Assembly (NCBI RefSeq): GCF_003121485.1
Contig: NZ_QAVX01000011.1
Span: forward strand, 1-64,000
Direction: 5' to 3'
Source of the DNA: Dyella sp. C11
GTDB taxonomy: Bacteria > Pseudomonadota > Gammaproteobacteria > Xanthomonadales > Rhodanobacteraceae
DNA length: 64,000 nt
Position 1 is the first letter of the stretch. Each line of letters opens with the position of its first letter. A program made the position numbers and the translations under genes. This document shows, piece by piece, positions 1-8,459 of the stretch. The notes beneath the pieces were generated by a model. It searched no databases. It saw only the letters and a list, made by a program, of their open reading frames with translations, and was not told where the DNA came from.

Positions 1-228
1 TGTAGGAGCGCACTTGTGCGCGACCAAACCCCTGTTTCGGGAGGTATAGCGGCGGCGAGTCGCGCACAGGGTGCGCTCCCACACACAGGCGACTCCGAAA
101 CCCTGTAGGAGCGCACTTGTGCGCGACAAGCCTCTGTTTCGAGAGGTATTGAGGTGGCGAGTCGCGCACAGGGTGCGCTCCCACAGGGCTGCGGCAGCTC
201 TTGTGTGGGAGCGCACCCTGTGCTCGAC
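1..228. repeat. Tandem REPIN cluster (two REPINs plus one single REP)
   Basis: A 24-nt unit beginning TGTAGGAGCGCAC occurs at 1-24 and 104-127. Its inverted partner, beginning GTCGCGCACAGGG and ending in CCCACA, occurs at 59-83 and 161-185. A further copy in the first orientation (TGTGGGAGCGCACC...) lies at 204-228. Each pair encloses about 34 nt of similar spacer, so 1-83 and 104-185 are imperfect tandem copies of one approximately 83-nt hairpin-forming element. The GTAG/GTGG start and the palindromic core fit REP sequences moved by RAYT (TnpA-REP) transposases in pseudomonads and xanthomonads. No RAYT gene is in the window. The cluster may continue left of position 1. Confidence 0.85.
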
Positions 229-260
229 TCGGCCCGCCAAACCGTCCCTACAGGCGACGA

Positions 261-836
261 TCAACCCACCCGCCGACCATCCCTGCCCAGCCACCACGCC
301 ATTACCGCGCCGGCCAGCAGCCAGCCGATGACCTGTTCGATCAACGCGGCGACGGTGAAGTTGGTGGGGAAGCGATACCAGTTCCAGTAAGGGACCATGG
401 TGCTCAGCCATGCAAACACGGCGGCCGCCAAGGCAATGCTCAGCCGCGTCATGAAGCTGAAGGCGGCCAGGCCCATGACGAAGGCCAATGCGAGCGCGGA
501 CAGCGTGTCCGAGGCCCATTGGCGCGGCAGCTGGCCGCTCATGTCGGAGAGGTCTTCGCCTTGCGGCATGTAGACCATGAAGGCGTACGGCGACACTTTG
601 GTCTTGGCCGAATAGGCCGCGATGGTGGCCTTGTCGCCCATCTTGGCCGGATCGACCGAGGGCAGGATGAAGACGCCGGCCTGATCGCCCAGGCCCGGAT
701 GCAGGGCGGCGAGCACGGTGTCTTCCGCCACGGGCTGCCGCATGCCCACATTGCCCAGACCCAGCGCCATGTGTGCCACGGCGCCCCAGAGGAACATCAC
801 GATTCCGCCGAACAGAGCTGCTACGAGCACTCGCAT
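261..836 (-). CDS. Hypothetical multi-pass membrane protein (191 aa)
   Basis: I do not recognise a named family. The protein starts with a hydrophobic segment (about residues 1-28) and has two or three more hydrophobic stretches in its C-terminal half (about 95-185), with a soluble, probably periplasmic, stretch between them (about 35-95). The ATG at 836 is preceded by a GGGAG ribosome-binding site about 9 nt upstream. It follows rarA on the same strand with a 65-nt gap and is followed by the REP cluster, so it may be the last gene of a rarA transcript. The function is unknown. Confidence 0.75.
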   Translation of the reverse strand: MRVLVAALFGGIVMFLWGAVAHMALGLGNVGMRQPVAEDTVLAALHPGLGDQAGVFILPSVDPAKMGDKATIAAYSAKTKVSPYAFMVYMPQGEDLSDMSGQLPRQWASDTLSALALAFVMGLAAFSFMTRLSIALAAAVFAWLSTMVPYWNWYRFPTNFTVAALIEQVIGWLLAGAVMAWWLGRDGRRVG

Positions 837-901
837 GACGACGACTCCCGTGTGGCTTTCGGTGCCGTGAATCTATGCCCCTGAGACGGCAGCCGGCAAC
901 T

Positions 902-2254
902 TTACTTTCGGCCAGTACGGCTTCGTGCGTCGCGACGGGCTTCGCGCAGGCTCAGCAGTTTTTCGCGCAGCTTCAGCTCCAGGCCGCGCTCCACCGGCTC
1001 GTAGAACACGGTGCCGTCGAGCGCATCGGGCAGGCATTGCTGGTCGAGCGCGACACCGCCGTCACTGTCGTGGTCGTACTGGTAGCCCTGCCCGTAACCC
1101 AGGCCCTTCATCAACTTGGTGGGCGCGTTGCGCAGGTGCATGGGCACGTCCAGCGTACCGGTTTGCTGCACCACGGCCCGCGCGGCGTTGTAGGCCTTGT
1201 AGGCAGCGTTGCTCTTGGGCGCGATAGCCAGCCAGATGGCGAGCTGCGCGAGACCGAGTTCGCCCTCGGGACTGCCGAGGCGCTCGTAGGTGTCCCATGC
1301 GTCCAGCGCCATGCGCCACGCGCGCGGCTCGGCCAGGCCCACGTCTTCCACGGCCATGCGCGTCATGCGACGGGCGAGATAGAGCGGATCGACGCCACCA
1401 TCGAGCATGCGCGTAAGCCAGTACACGGCGGCATCCGGATCGGACGACCGCACGGATTTGTGCAGCGCCGAGATCTGGTCGTAGAACTGCTCGCCGTTCT
1501 TGTCGAAGCGGCGCGTGCGATCGGCGAGCACCTGGGTGAGCGTGGTTTCGTCGATGCGATGGTCTTCGGCCAGCTCCGAGGCAATTTCCAGCAGTGTCAG
1601 CGCGCGGCGCACGTCGCCATCCGCCGCCTGCGCAATGAGCTTGAGCGACTCGTCCGCCACTTGCAGCTGCATGTCGCCCAGGCCGCGCTCGTGGTCTTCC
1701 AGCGCGCGCTTGAGTGCCACCACGATGTCGTCCGGTGTCACCGACTCCAGCACGTGCACGCGGCAGCGCGAGAGCAATGCGGAGTTGAGTTCGAATGAGG
1801 GGTTTTCCGTGGTGGCACCCACGAAGATGATCACGCCGCGCTCGATGTGCGGCAGGAAGGCATCCTGCTGCGCCTTGTTGAAGCGGTGCACCTCGTCCAC
1901 GAACAGCACGGTGCGACGTCCCTGCGCGAAATTCGCCTCGGCTTCGGCCAAGGCCTTGCGCACATCCGGCAGGCCGGAAAGCACCGCGGAAATGGCGCGA
2001 AAATCCGCGTCCGCATAGCGCGCCACCAGCAAGGCCAGCGTGGTCTTGCCGCAACCGGGCGGCCCCCACAGGATCATGGAATGCACGCGCCCCGCTTCCA
2101 GCGCACGGCGAAGCGCCTTGCCGGGCGCCATCACGCGCTGCTGACCCACGATCTCGTCGAGATCGCGCGGGCGCATGCGCTCGGCCAGGGGCTTGAGTTC
2201 TTCGGGCTCGCCAAACAGCCCGGGCGTGGGAGACAGCGTGGACATGGCGGACAT
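902..2254 (-). CDS. rarA: Replication-associated recombination protein A (RarA/MgsA)
   Basis: AAA+ ATPase of the RarA/WRNIP1 clamp-loader-like family, which acts at stalled replication forks. From the chosen ATG the protein is 450 aa, normal for the family. Walker A (GPPGCGKT) is at residues 64-71, Walker B (FVDE) at about 118-121, and a sensor-type GATTENPSF motif lies near 143. The tetramerisation and C-terminal MgsA domains follow. The reading frame is open further upstream to 2347, but conserved sequence begins just after 2254, and a purine-rich stretch (CAGAGA) precedes this ATG; 2245 is an alternative start. In E. coli rarA directly follows lolA; here about 10 kb of accessory genes separate them. 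Confidence 0.95.
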   Translation of the reverse strand: MSAMSTLSPTPGLFGEPEELKPLAERMRPRDLDEIVGQQRVMAPGKALRRALEAGRVHSMILWGPPGCGKTTLALLVARYADADFRAISAVLSGLPDVRKALAEAEANFAQGRRTVLFVDEVHRFNKAQQDAFLPHIERGVIIFVGATTENPSFELNSALLSRCRVHVLESVTPDDIVVALKRALEDHERGLGDMQLQVADESLKLIAQAADGDVRRALTLLEIASELAEDHRIDETTLTQVLADRTRRFDKNGEQFYDQISALHKSVRSSDPDAAVYWLTRMLDGGVDPLYLARRMTRMAVEDVGLAEPRAWRMALDAWDTYERLGSPEGELGLAQLAIWLAIAPKSNAAYKAYNAARAVVQQTGTLDVPMHLRNAPTKLMKGLGYGQGYQYDHDSDGGVALDQQCLPDALDGTVFYEPVERGLELKLREKLLSLREARRDARSRTGRK

Positions 2255-2352
2255 CACATCTCTGAGCGAGCCATGCAGCGCCACGGCAAAGGCCGCGGCC
2301 GGCTCGGAAGTGCCCATGATAGGGCACCCTCCGGCCGGCCGGGACACCGCGT

Positions 2353-5300
2353 TCAGGCGGATGAATGCACCGACTGGCCGCGCCGCTCCGCGCGCTGCTC
2401 CATCCAGTCGTAAAGCACGGGCAGCAACAGCAGCGTGAGCAAGGTGGAGGTAATCAGCCCACCCACCACCACGGTGGCCAGCGGTCGCTGCGTTTCCGCG
2501 CCCACGCCGCTGGACAGCAGCATGGGCACCAGGCCGAGGATGGCGACGCTGGCCGTCATCAGCACCGGCCGCAGGCGCAACGCGGTGCCGCGCAACACGG
2601 ATTCACGCACACCCATGCCCTTGGCGCGCAGTTCGTTGAGAAAGCTGACCAGCACGATGCCGTTCAACATCGCCACGCCGAACACCGCGATGAAACCGAT
2701 GGCCGATGGCACAGAGAGATACTGCCCCGTGATCGCCAGTGCCACGACACCGCCGATGGTGGCAAACGGCACGTTGGCGAGAATCAACGCGGCGTACTTC
2801 ATCGAATTGAACGCGGTGTAGAGCAGGATAAAGATGAAGAAGATGGTCGCCGGCACGATCAGCGACAACCGCTTCAACGCACGCTGCTGGTTTTCGAACG
2901 CCCCGCCCCACTCCGTGTAGTAGCCGGCAGGCAACTGCACTTTTTGCGCAATGGCGGCGCTGGCCTCCTTTACGAAGCCATCGATATCGCGACCGCGCAC
3001 ATCCATCTGGATCACGGCATAACGCTGCAACTGTTCGCGGCGTATAAAGGAATAACCCTCTGCCTCTGTCACCTCGGCCACCTGCGACAACTGCACGATG
3101 GCGCCACCACGCGACTGAATGGGGATGCGCTGGATAGCCTGCAGCGAACGCTTGTCCGCATCGCCCAGCCGCACGGCGATGTCGAAACGCCTTACGCCGT
3201 CGATCAGCGTAGTGACGGGCTCGCCACCGATGCCGTTGCGCACCACGGTGAGCACGTCATCGGCGTTGAGGCCGTAACGCGCCAACGCATCGCGATCCAC
3301 CTTGATGCGGATCTGCGGCTTGCCGAGATTGGCTTCCAACGCCAGATCGGCCACGCCGGGCACGGTGCCGAGCACATCCTTGATACGCGCACTGAGGCGA
3401 TCCAGCTCGCCAAGGTCATCGCCATACAACTTGAATGCCAGCGTGGCGCGCACGCCGGAGATCAGTTCCTCGATGCGCATCTGGATGGGCTGCGTGTAAC
3501 TGACCACCGCCGTCGGCAACGCTTCGGACAGTTCACGCTGCATGTCCGCCTCGATGCTTTCCAGCGTTTGGCCTTTGCGCCATTGCTCGCGTGGCTTGAG
3601 CGGCGTGTAGACCTCCATGTAGTTCACGTCCGCCGTTTCGCCTTTCTCGGCGCGACCGATCATGGCCAGCGTGGTTTCCACTTCCGGGAATTTCGCCTTG
3701 ATGCGATCAGCGACCTGTCGGGAGACATCGATGGACTCGTCCAGTGACGCCGAGGGAATGGAGGTAATGCGCCACATGATGGCGCCCTCTTTCAGGTTCG
3801 GCATGAACTCCTTGCCCAGGAACGGGAACAACGCAAGGCTGCAGACGAGCGCCACGCCCGCCATGCTCAGCACCCACTTTCGACGCTGAAGCGACCAGGC
3901 CAGCACAGCGGCGTAATGCTTCTTGAGGAAGGCCACCAGCCGCGTGTCGCGTTCTTCCTTGGGCTTGAGTACCAACGCTGCCAGCACGGGAATCAACGTG
4001 AGTGCGAGCAGCAGCGAACCCGCCATCGCAAAGCTGATGTTGAACGCCATCGGCTTGAACATCTTGCCTTCCAGCCCTTGCAGGCTGAACAGCGGCAGGA
4101 ACACCACGATGACGATGACGATGGCGAAGGCGATGGGACTGGCCACCTCCTTGGCGGCGGCGAGCACGGCAGCGGTGCGATCCACCGGCAAGCCATGCGC
4201 CTTGCGCTCTGCCATGATGCGGAAGGCGTTCTCCACCATCACCACGGCGCCATCCACCATCATGCCGATACCGATGGCGAGACCCGCCAGCGACATCAGG
4301 TTGGCCGACAGCCCCGCCTGCTCCATGCAGATGAAGGCAATCAACATGGCCAACGGCAACGCAACGACAACCACGAGCGCACTGCGGAATTCACCCAGGA
4401 ACAGAAACAGCACGATCGCCACCAGAAGGGACCCTTCGATCAATGCCCGCACCGCCGTGCCGACCGCCTTGTTCACCAGGTCGGTGCGTTCGTAAACCGG
4501 CTTGACGATGACGCCTTCGGGTAACGCCTGGCTCACGGTATCGAGCTTGCCCTTCACCGCGTCGACCACGCTTTTCGCGTTCTCGCCGATACGTGCCAGC
4601 GCCTGCCCCATCACCACTTCCTTGCCGTCCCGCGTGACAGCGCCCGTGCGTGGCGCGCCGGCCTCTTCCACCGTCGCCACGTCGCGCACGTAGACGGGCG
4701 TTCCATCTTCGGTCTTCAGCACGATCTGCCCGATGTCGTGTGCGCTTTGCACCAGGCCAAGGCCGCGCACGAGATATTGCTCTCGACCCACGTCGACAAA
4801 ATTGCCGCCAACCTGCGCGTTGTTGGTCTGCAGCGCCTCGATGACTTCCTTGAAGCCCAGCCCGTGCGCGATGAGCTTCAGCGGATCGATGCGTACCTGG
4901 TACTGCTTTTCCTGGCCTCCCCATGACGTGACGTCGTCCACGCCCGGCGCGGTGCGAAGCATGAGGCGGATGGTCCAGTCCTGCAGCGTGCGCAGGTCGC
5001 GGTCGTTCGGTGCGTTCTGGCCTTCGTTATCGGCACGCTCCACCGTGTACCAGAACACCTGGCCAAGGCCGGACGTGTTCGGACCCATTTCCGGTTTGCC
5101 ATAACCCGCAGGCAAGCGGTCACCCACCTGTTGCAGGCGCTCGTTCACCAGCTGGCGGGCGAAGTAGATGTCCATGTCGTCGCTGAAATAGACCGACACG
5201 AAGGACAGCCCGAACAGGCTGACCGAACGCACCTCCTCCACTTTGGGCAAACCCGCCAGCGAGGATTCCACCGGCGTCGTGAGCATCTGCTCGACGTCTT

Positions 5301-5478
5301 CCGCTGCCAGTCCGGGCGCCTCGGTATAAACATTCACTTGCACGGGCGTGACATCGGGGAAGGCATCGATGGGCAGCTTGCGTACGGCCTGATAGCCGAG
5401 CACGCCCACCACGACGAACAGGATCAGCACCAGCAACTTGTAGCGCAGCGAGAGTTCGACAAGACGCGTGAGCATCAT
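2353..5478 (-). CDS. czcA: CzcA-family heavy-metal RND efflux pump, inner-membrane subunit
   Basis: A 1041-aa resistance-nodulation-division transporter of the heavy-metal efflux (HME) family. It is the proton-driven inner-membrane subunit of a tripartite pump that exports metal cations out of the cell. Twelve transmembrane helices and two large periplasmic loops are evident. TMH4 carries VDGAVVMVEN (about 408-417), with Asp409 and Glu416 matching proton-relay residues of CzcA. The position equivalent to CzcA Asp402 is Gly403, so the metal specificity cannot be read from the classical Co/Zn/Cd signature. The start ATG overlaps the stop of the upstream adaptor gene by 4 nt (ATGA), showing translational coupling. 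It is the last gene of the czc operon, 98 nt before rarA. Confidence 0.93.
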   Translation of the reverse strand: MMLTRLVELSLRYKLLVLILFVVVGVLGYQAVRKLPIDAFPDVTPVQVNVYTEAPGLAAEDVEQMLTTPVESSLAGLPKVEEVRSVSLFGLSFVSVYFSDDMDIYFARQLVNERLQQVGDRLPAGYGKPEMGPNTSGLGQVFWYTVERADNEGQNAPNDRDLRTLQDWTIRLMLRTAPGVDDVTSWGGQEKQYQVRIDPLKLIAHGLGFKEVIEALQTNNAQVGGNFVDVGREQYLVRGLGLVQSAHDIGQIVLKTEDGTPVYVRDVATVEEAGAPRTGAVTRDGKEVVMGQALARIGENAKSVVDAVKGKLDTVSQALPEGVIVKPVYERTDLVNKAVGTAVRALIEGSLLVAIVLFLFLGEFRSALVVVVALPLAMLIAFICMEQAGLSANLMSLAGLAIGIGMMVDGAVVMVENAFRIMAERKAHGLPVDRTAAVLAAAKEVASPIAFAIVIVIVVFLPLFSLQGLEGKMFKPMAFNISFAMAGSLLLALTLIPVLAALVLKPKEERDTRLVAFLKKHYAAVLAWSLQRRKWVLSMAGVALVCSLALFPFLGKEFMPNLKEGAIMWRITSIPSASLDESIDVSRQVADRIKAKFPEVETTLAMIGRAEKGETADVNYMEVYTPLKPREQWRKGQTLESIEADMQRELSEALPTAVVSYTQPIQMRIEELISGVRATLAFKLYGDDLGELDRLSARIKDVLGTVPGVADLALEANLGKPQIRIKVDRDALARYGLNADDVLTVVRNGIGGEPVTTLIDGVRRFDIAVRLGDADKRSLQAIQRIPIQSRGGAIVQLSQVAEVTEAEGYSFIRREQLQRYAVIQMDVRGRDIDGFVKEASAAIAQKVQLPAGYYTEWGGAFENQQRALKRLSLIVPATIFFIFILLYTAFNSMKYAALILANVPFATIGGVVALAITGQYLSVPSAIGFIAVFGVAMLNGIVLVSFLNELRAKGMGVRESVLRGTALRLRPVLMTASVAILGLVPMLLSSGVGAETQRPLATVVVGGLITSTLLTLLLLPVLYDWMEQRAERRGQSVHSSA

Positions 5479-6557
5479 TCTTCTCCCAGTTGCGAGCGCA
5501 ACAGACGTGCCTTGAGTGCGAAGGCACCCTTGCTTACGTAGGTCGCATCGGGCTTCAAGCCCTGGCGCACTTCCACCCAGCCGTTGCGGTTTTCGCCCAA
5601 TTGCACGGGTACGGGATCGAACACGTTGTTGCCCCGCGCGACGAATACCGTCGACTGGTTTTGCAGCAACACAATGGCGTCCGCGGGAACGGCAAGCGCC
5701 TGGCGTCCGCCCACGGCAACACGCGCGTCGACCAGTTCGCCGGGATGCAGCAGATCGCGCGTGTTGTCCACGGCGATACGCACGGCGACAGTGCGGGTCT
5801 TTTCGTCCGTCTGATGCGAGCGCTGCACGACCTTGCCAGGCAGCTCCTGATCATGGATGAGGATGCGCGCCGTCGCGCCCGTGGCGGTGCGCTCGGCGTC
5901 CGCGGGCGGCATCCGCGCTTCGACCCAGACGGAATCCTCCTTCACCAGCGTAAACAACAGGCGACCGGCATCCACGCGCTCACCCACCAGGAACTGATCG
6001 GTGGTGATCCGCCCGTCGGTAGGTGCCAGCAACTCGTAACTGCCATCCGCCTTGGCGGAACCTGCGCGCAACACGCCCTGAATCTGGCCATCCGACAAAC
6101 CATAGGCACGCAGACGCGCACGCGCGTGGTCGCGTTGCACCTGCACTTCCGTATAGCGCCGCCCCGAAACCGCCTGCGAGCCGAGCGACGACACGCGACG
6201 CCAGTCCTGCTCGGCCACGATGAGCGCGCCCTGCGTTTCGGCGACCTGCACGCTGGACAACACCACCAGCGGCTGACCGGCCTTCACCACGTCACCAAGC
6301 CTCACCTTTCGCGACAACACCATGGATTCGATGCGTGGCGATACCAATACGGTGGAGTAAGCATCGACCTTGACTTCGCCGGGCGCCCTGATTTCATCAG
6401 CGAGTTCGCGTGTGGCGAGTTTGGAGACGACGATGCCGGCGTCTTGAACGGCGCCAGCATCCAGCGACAGCGGGTTGCCGTCCTGTTGCGCGGCGACAGG
6501 CAACGCGATGCAAACCAGCACCAACACGCAGGCAGTGAGTTGAATGAAGCGATTCAT
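5475..6557 (-). CDS. czcB: CzcB-family periplasmic adaptor of the metal efflux RND pump
   Basis: A 360-aa membrane-fusion (adaptor) protein that links the RND pump to the outer-membrane channel. An N-terminal signal peptide ends near residue 23 (VAAQQ). Barrel-sandwich/lipoyl, alpha-hairpin and beta-barrel regions follow, with a typical HPGELVDARV motif near residue 270. There is no His-rich N-terminal metal-binding extension like that of Cupriavidus CzcB. The ATG at 6557 was chosen because the signal peptide begins there and because it overlaps the stop of the upstream channel gene by 4 nt. Its own stop overlaps the pump gene by 4 nt. Confidence 0.9.
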   Translation of the reverse strand: MNRFIQLTACVLVLVCIALPVAAQQDGNPLSLDAGAVQDAGIVVSKLATRELADEIRAPGEVKVDAYSTVLVSPRIESMVLSRKVRLGDVVKAGQPLVVLSSVQVAETQGALIVAEQDWRRVSSLGSQAVSGRRYTEVQVQRDHARARLRAYGLSDGQIQGVLRAGSAKADGSYELLAPTDGRITTDQFLVGERVDAGRLLFTLVKEDSVWVEARMPPADAERTATGATARILIHDQELPGKVVQRSHQTDEKTRTVAVRIAVDNTRDLLHPGELVDARVAVGGRQALAVPADAIVLLQNQSTVFVARGNNVFDPVPVQLGENRNGWVEVRQGLKPDATYVSKGAFALKARLLRSQLGEE

Positions 6558-7801
6558 GGCGAGACATCCTGTGTGCGGCCTTCCAGCCAATCGGTCAGGC
6601 GACCTGCGGAAGCGAGGTAATCGAACCAGGCCTGCCAGGCCTGGCTTTCGAGGGCAAGCGCGGAAAGCGCGGTGTCGAGGCTTTGCTTGAGCTGAACCAG
6701 GTAATCCGACGTGCTGATTTCGCCGGCACGCCAGAGCTTCTCCAGCAAGATCGCCCGGTCGTCGAACGCGGCGGCGCGACCGTCGCGGAAGGCACGACCG
6801 GCAGCGCGCAAGGCGTCGTAACGCGATTGCGCTTCACGCAGGGATGCCTGCGCCACCTGCCGTTGCGAACGCACCGATGCCGCGGCGGCGCCGGCTTCGG
6901 CAAGCGCGGCATCCACTTCCGCACGCCCGCTGTTGAGCACCGGCAGCGGCACGGAAACGCTCAGGCCGATCACCTGATCGGTCACGGCGCCGGTACGCAC
7001 ACGCCCACCCGTCACGCTGATGGTGGGGTCGGGAACGCGGGCTCGCCGGGCGACGTCGATGGCTGCCTGCGCCGATGCTTCATCGGCCTGCGCCTTGAGC
7101 AACACGGGCTGGCTGTCCACCGGGCGCGGCTCGATGTCCGCGGAAGCGGGCGGCAACTCCAGCGGCAACGCTGGGGCCGACTTCACGGCATCGCCTGCCA
7201 CCGACTGCAAGGCGGAGAGTGCGGTCGCCTCGTTGCCGACCAGCGACGCTTGCTGGATCTGCGCCTCTCCCAAAGCCAGTGCGGCGAGATCCCGCTCGGG
7301 GCTGCTGATGTCACCGACCGCAAGGCGCTCTGCCGCCAGGGCGTCGAAGCGACGCATGAGCGTGACGCGCTGCTCGCCGAGCTCGCGTTGACGCGTCGCC
7401 AGCGCGGCGGCGGACCAGCCCTTCAGCCAGCGCGAGGCGATATCGCGGCGCAAAAGCTCCAGCGAGGCCTCGCGGCTACGCGATTCGGCCTCCGCGAGGG
7501 ATACACGAGCGCGACGCTTGCCTGACAGATCCAGCGGCAACGACACGCCTGCCGTCCGTCGATCAACGTCGGCATTCTCCGCGTCCAGAGTCAGTGACGG
7601 GTTGTAGACCGGCTGACCGGCGGCGCGCACCCGGGCCTGGGCAGCCTCCCACTCGGCACGCGAAGCCTGGACTTCGGGATTGGATTCCCAGACGGCCTGC
7701 ACGGCTTGCCGCAACGACGGCGCGGCAACCGGCACGGCCTGGACGCGGGCAATGCAAAACACACAGGCAGCCCCGACAAGGGCTGCACGCAAGAAAAACA
7801 T
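6554..7801 (-). CDS. czcC: CzcC-family outer-membrane channel protein (TolC fold)
   Basis: A 415-aa outer-membrane efflux protein, the exit duct of the tripartite metal pump. A signal peptide spans roughly residues 1-23 (ending in VQA). Two internally similar, Ala/Gln/Arg-rich helical halves are typical of OEP repeats. The ATG at 7801 has an AGGAG ribosome-binding site 7-8 nt upstream; an in-frame start 21 nt earlier is less likely. No lipobox cysteine is visible at the cleavage site. It is the first structural pump gene and follows the small Cys/His protein by 62 nt on the same strand. Confidence 0.88.
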   Translation of the reverse strand: MFFLRAALVGAACVFCIARVQAVPVAAPSLRQAVQAVWESNPEVQASRAEWEAAQARVRAAGQPVYNPSLTLDAENADVDRRTAGVSLPLDLSGKRRARVSLAEAESRSREASLELLRRDIASRWLKGWSAAALATRQRELGEQRVTLMRRFDALAAERLAVGDISSPERDLAALALGEAQIQQASLVGNEATALSALQSVAGDAVKSAPALPLELPPASADIEPRPVDSQPVLLKAQADEASAQAAIDVARRARVPDPTISVTGGRVRTGAVTDQVIGLSVSVPLPVLNSGRAEVDAALAEAGAAAASVRSQRQVAQASLREAQSRYDALRAAGRAFRDGRAAAFDDRAILLEKLWRAGEISTSDYLVQLKQSLDTALSALALESQAWQAWFDYLASAGRLTDWLEGRTQDVSP

Positions 7802-7863
7802 GGGACGATCTCCTGAAAACAATCACGACGAATGCGCCCGCAAGGGCGCGCGGCATGGCGTTT

Positions 7864-8247
7864 TCAGGCGATGGGTGGGCGCAGCAGAGAGCCGGTGACG
7901 GCGGGTACGCGCCCCACCTCAAAGGAAGGAGGCACGAAGGCCGTCACGGCGTTACCGATGGCCAGTGCAACCGACGCAGGCAAGGTGGCACTGTGTGCGC
8001 AGGCGCAATGGCAGGACGCGCCCTCACCAAGAAGGCAGTCATCGCCAGCCGACTGGTTGGCGGGCGCAGCCACCAGGGCTGCCCCGGCAACGGCCGCGAC
8101 ACCCGCTACACCCACGTCACGTTCCCCGCCATCGGCCAGGCACAGCGAACCGCTGGCCAGCTTGATCAGCATGACGGCCACGACCAACAGCCACAGGCCG
8201 CGATGGCGGCGCAGGCGATTCATCAGTGACGGAGAACGCAAGGACAT
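7864..8247 (-). CDS. Small exported Cys/His-containing protein at the head of the czc operon
   Basis: A 127-aa protein with an N-terminal hydrophobic signal/anchor (about residues 18-37), an Ala/Val-rich middle, and a cysteine/histidine cluster (CHCACAH, about residues 78-84), plus two single cysteines upstream. The cluster looks able to bind soft metals. Position (first gene, 62 nt before czcC, same strand), size and composition resemble small periplasmic CzcI-type regulatory proteins found upstream of czcCBA, but similarity was not tested. No strong ribosome-binding site is seen; an alternative ATG lies at 8223. Confidence 0.6.
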   Translation of the reverse strand: MSLRSPSLMNRLRRHRGLWLLVVAVMLIKLASGSLCLADGGERDVGVAGVAAVAGAALVAAPANQSAGDDCLLGEGASCHCACAHSATLPASVALAIGNAVTAFVPPSFEVGRVPAVTGSLLRPPIA

Positions 8248-8329
8248 GCGGTGGATCGTAGGTGGCCAGGCCCGTGTTAGACAATTTCACTGAGCACGGC
8301 TGTTTTGTGACGGCCCGAAAACCGGGCAC

Positions 8330-8356
8330 AACCGCAGCGCGCCCGGTGCTGCGGTT
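8330..8356. promoter_or_regulatory. Inverted repeat in the czc/diguanylate cyclase divergent promoter region
   Basis: Perfect 9-bp arms AACCGCAGC (8330-8338) and GCTGCGGTT (8348-8356) are separated by 9 nt. They sit in the 212-nt gap between the divergently transcribed Cys/His leader gene (start 8247) and the propeller-GGDEF gene (start 8460). The layout suits an operator serving both promoters. A transcribed hairpin is the alternative. No regulator gene lies next to it. Confidence 0.45.
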
Positions 8357-8459
8357 ACTGCACACACGCTGCCGTGGCTATGATGTGCGCCACGGGGCGG
8401 GACGGAGTCTGCAAGTGACGCAAAGGCTGGGGCGAGCAAGCGCGCAGATCGGGGAAGGC

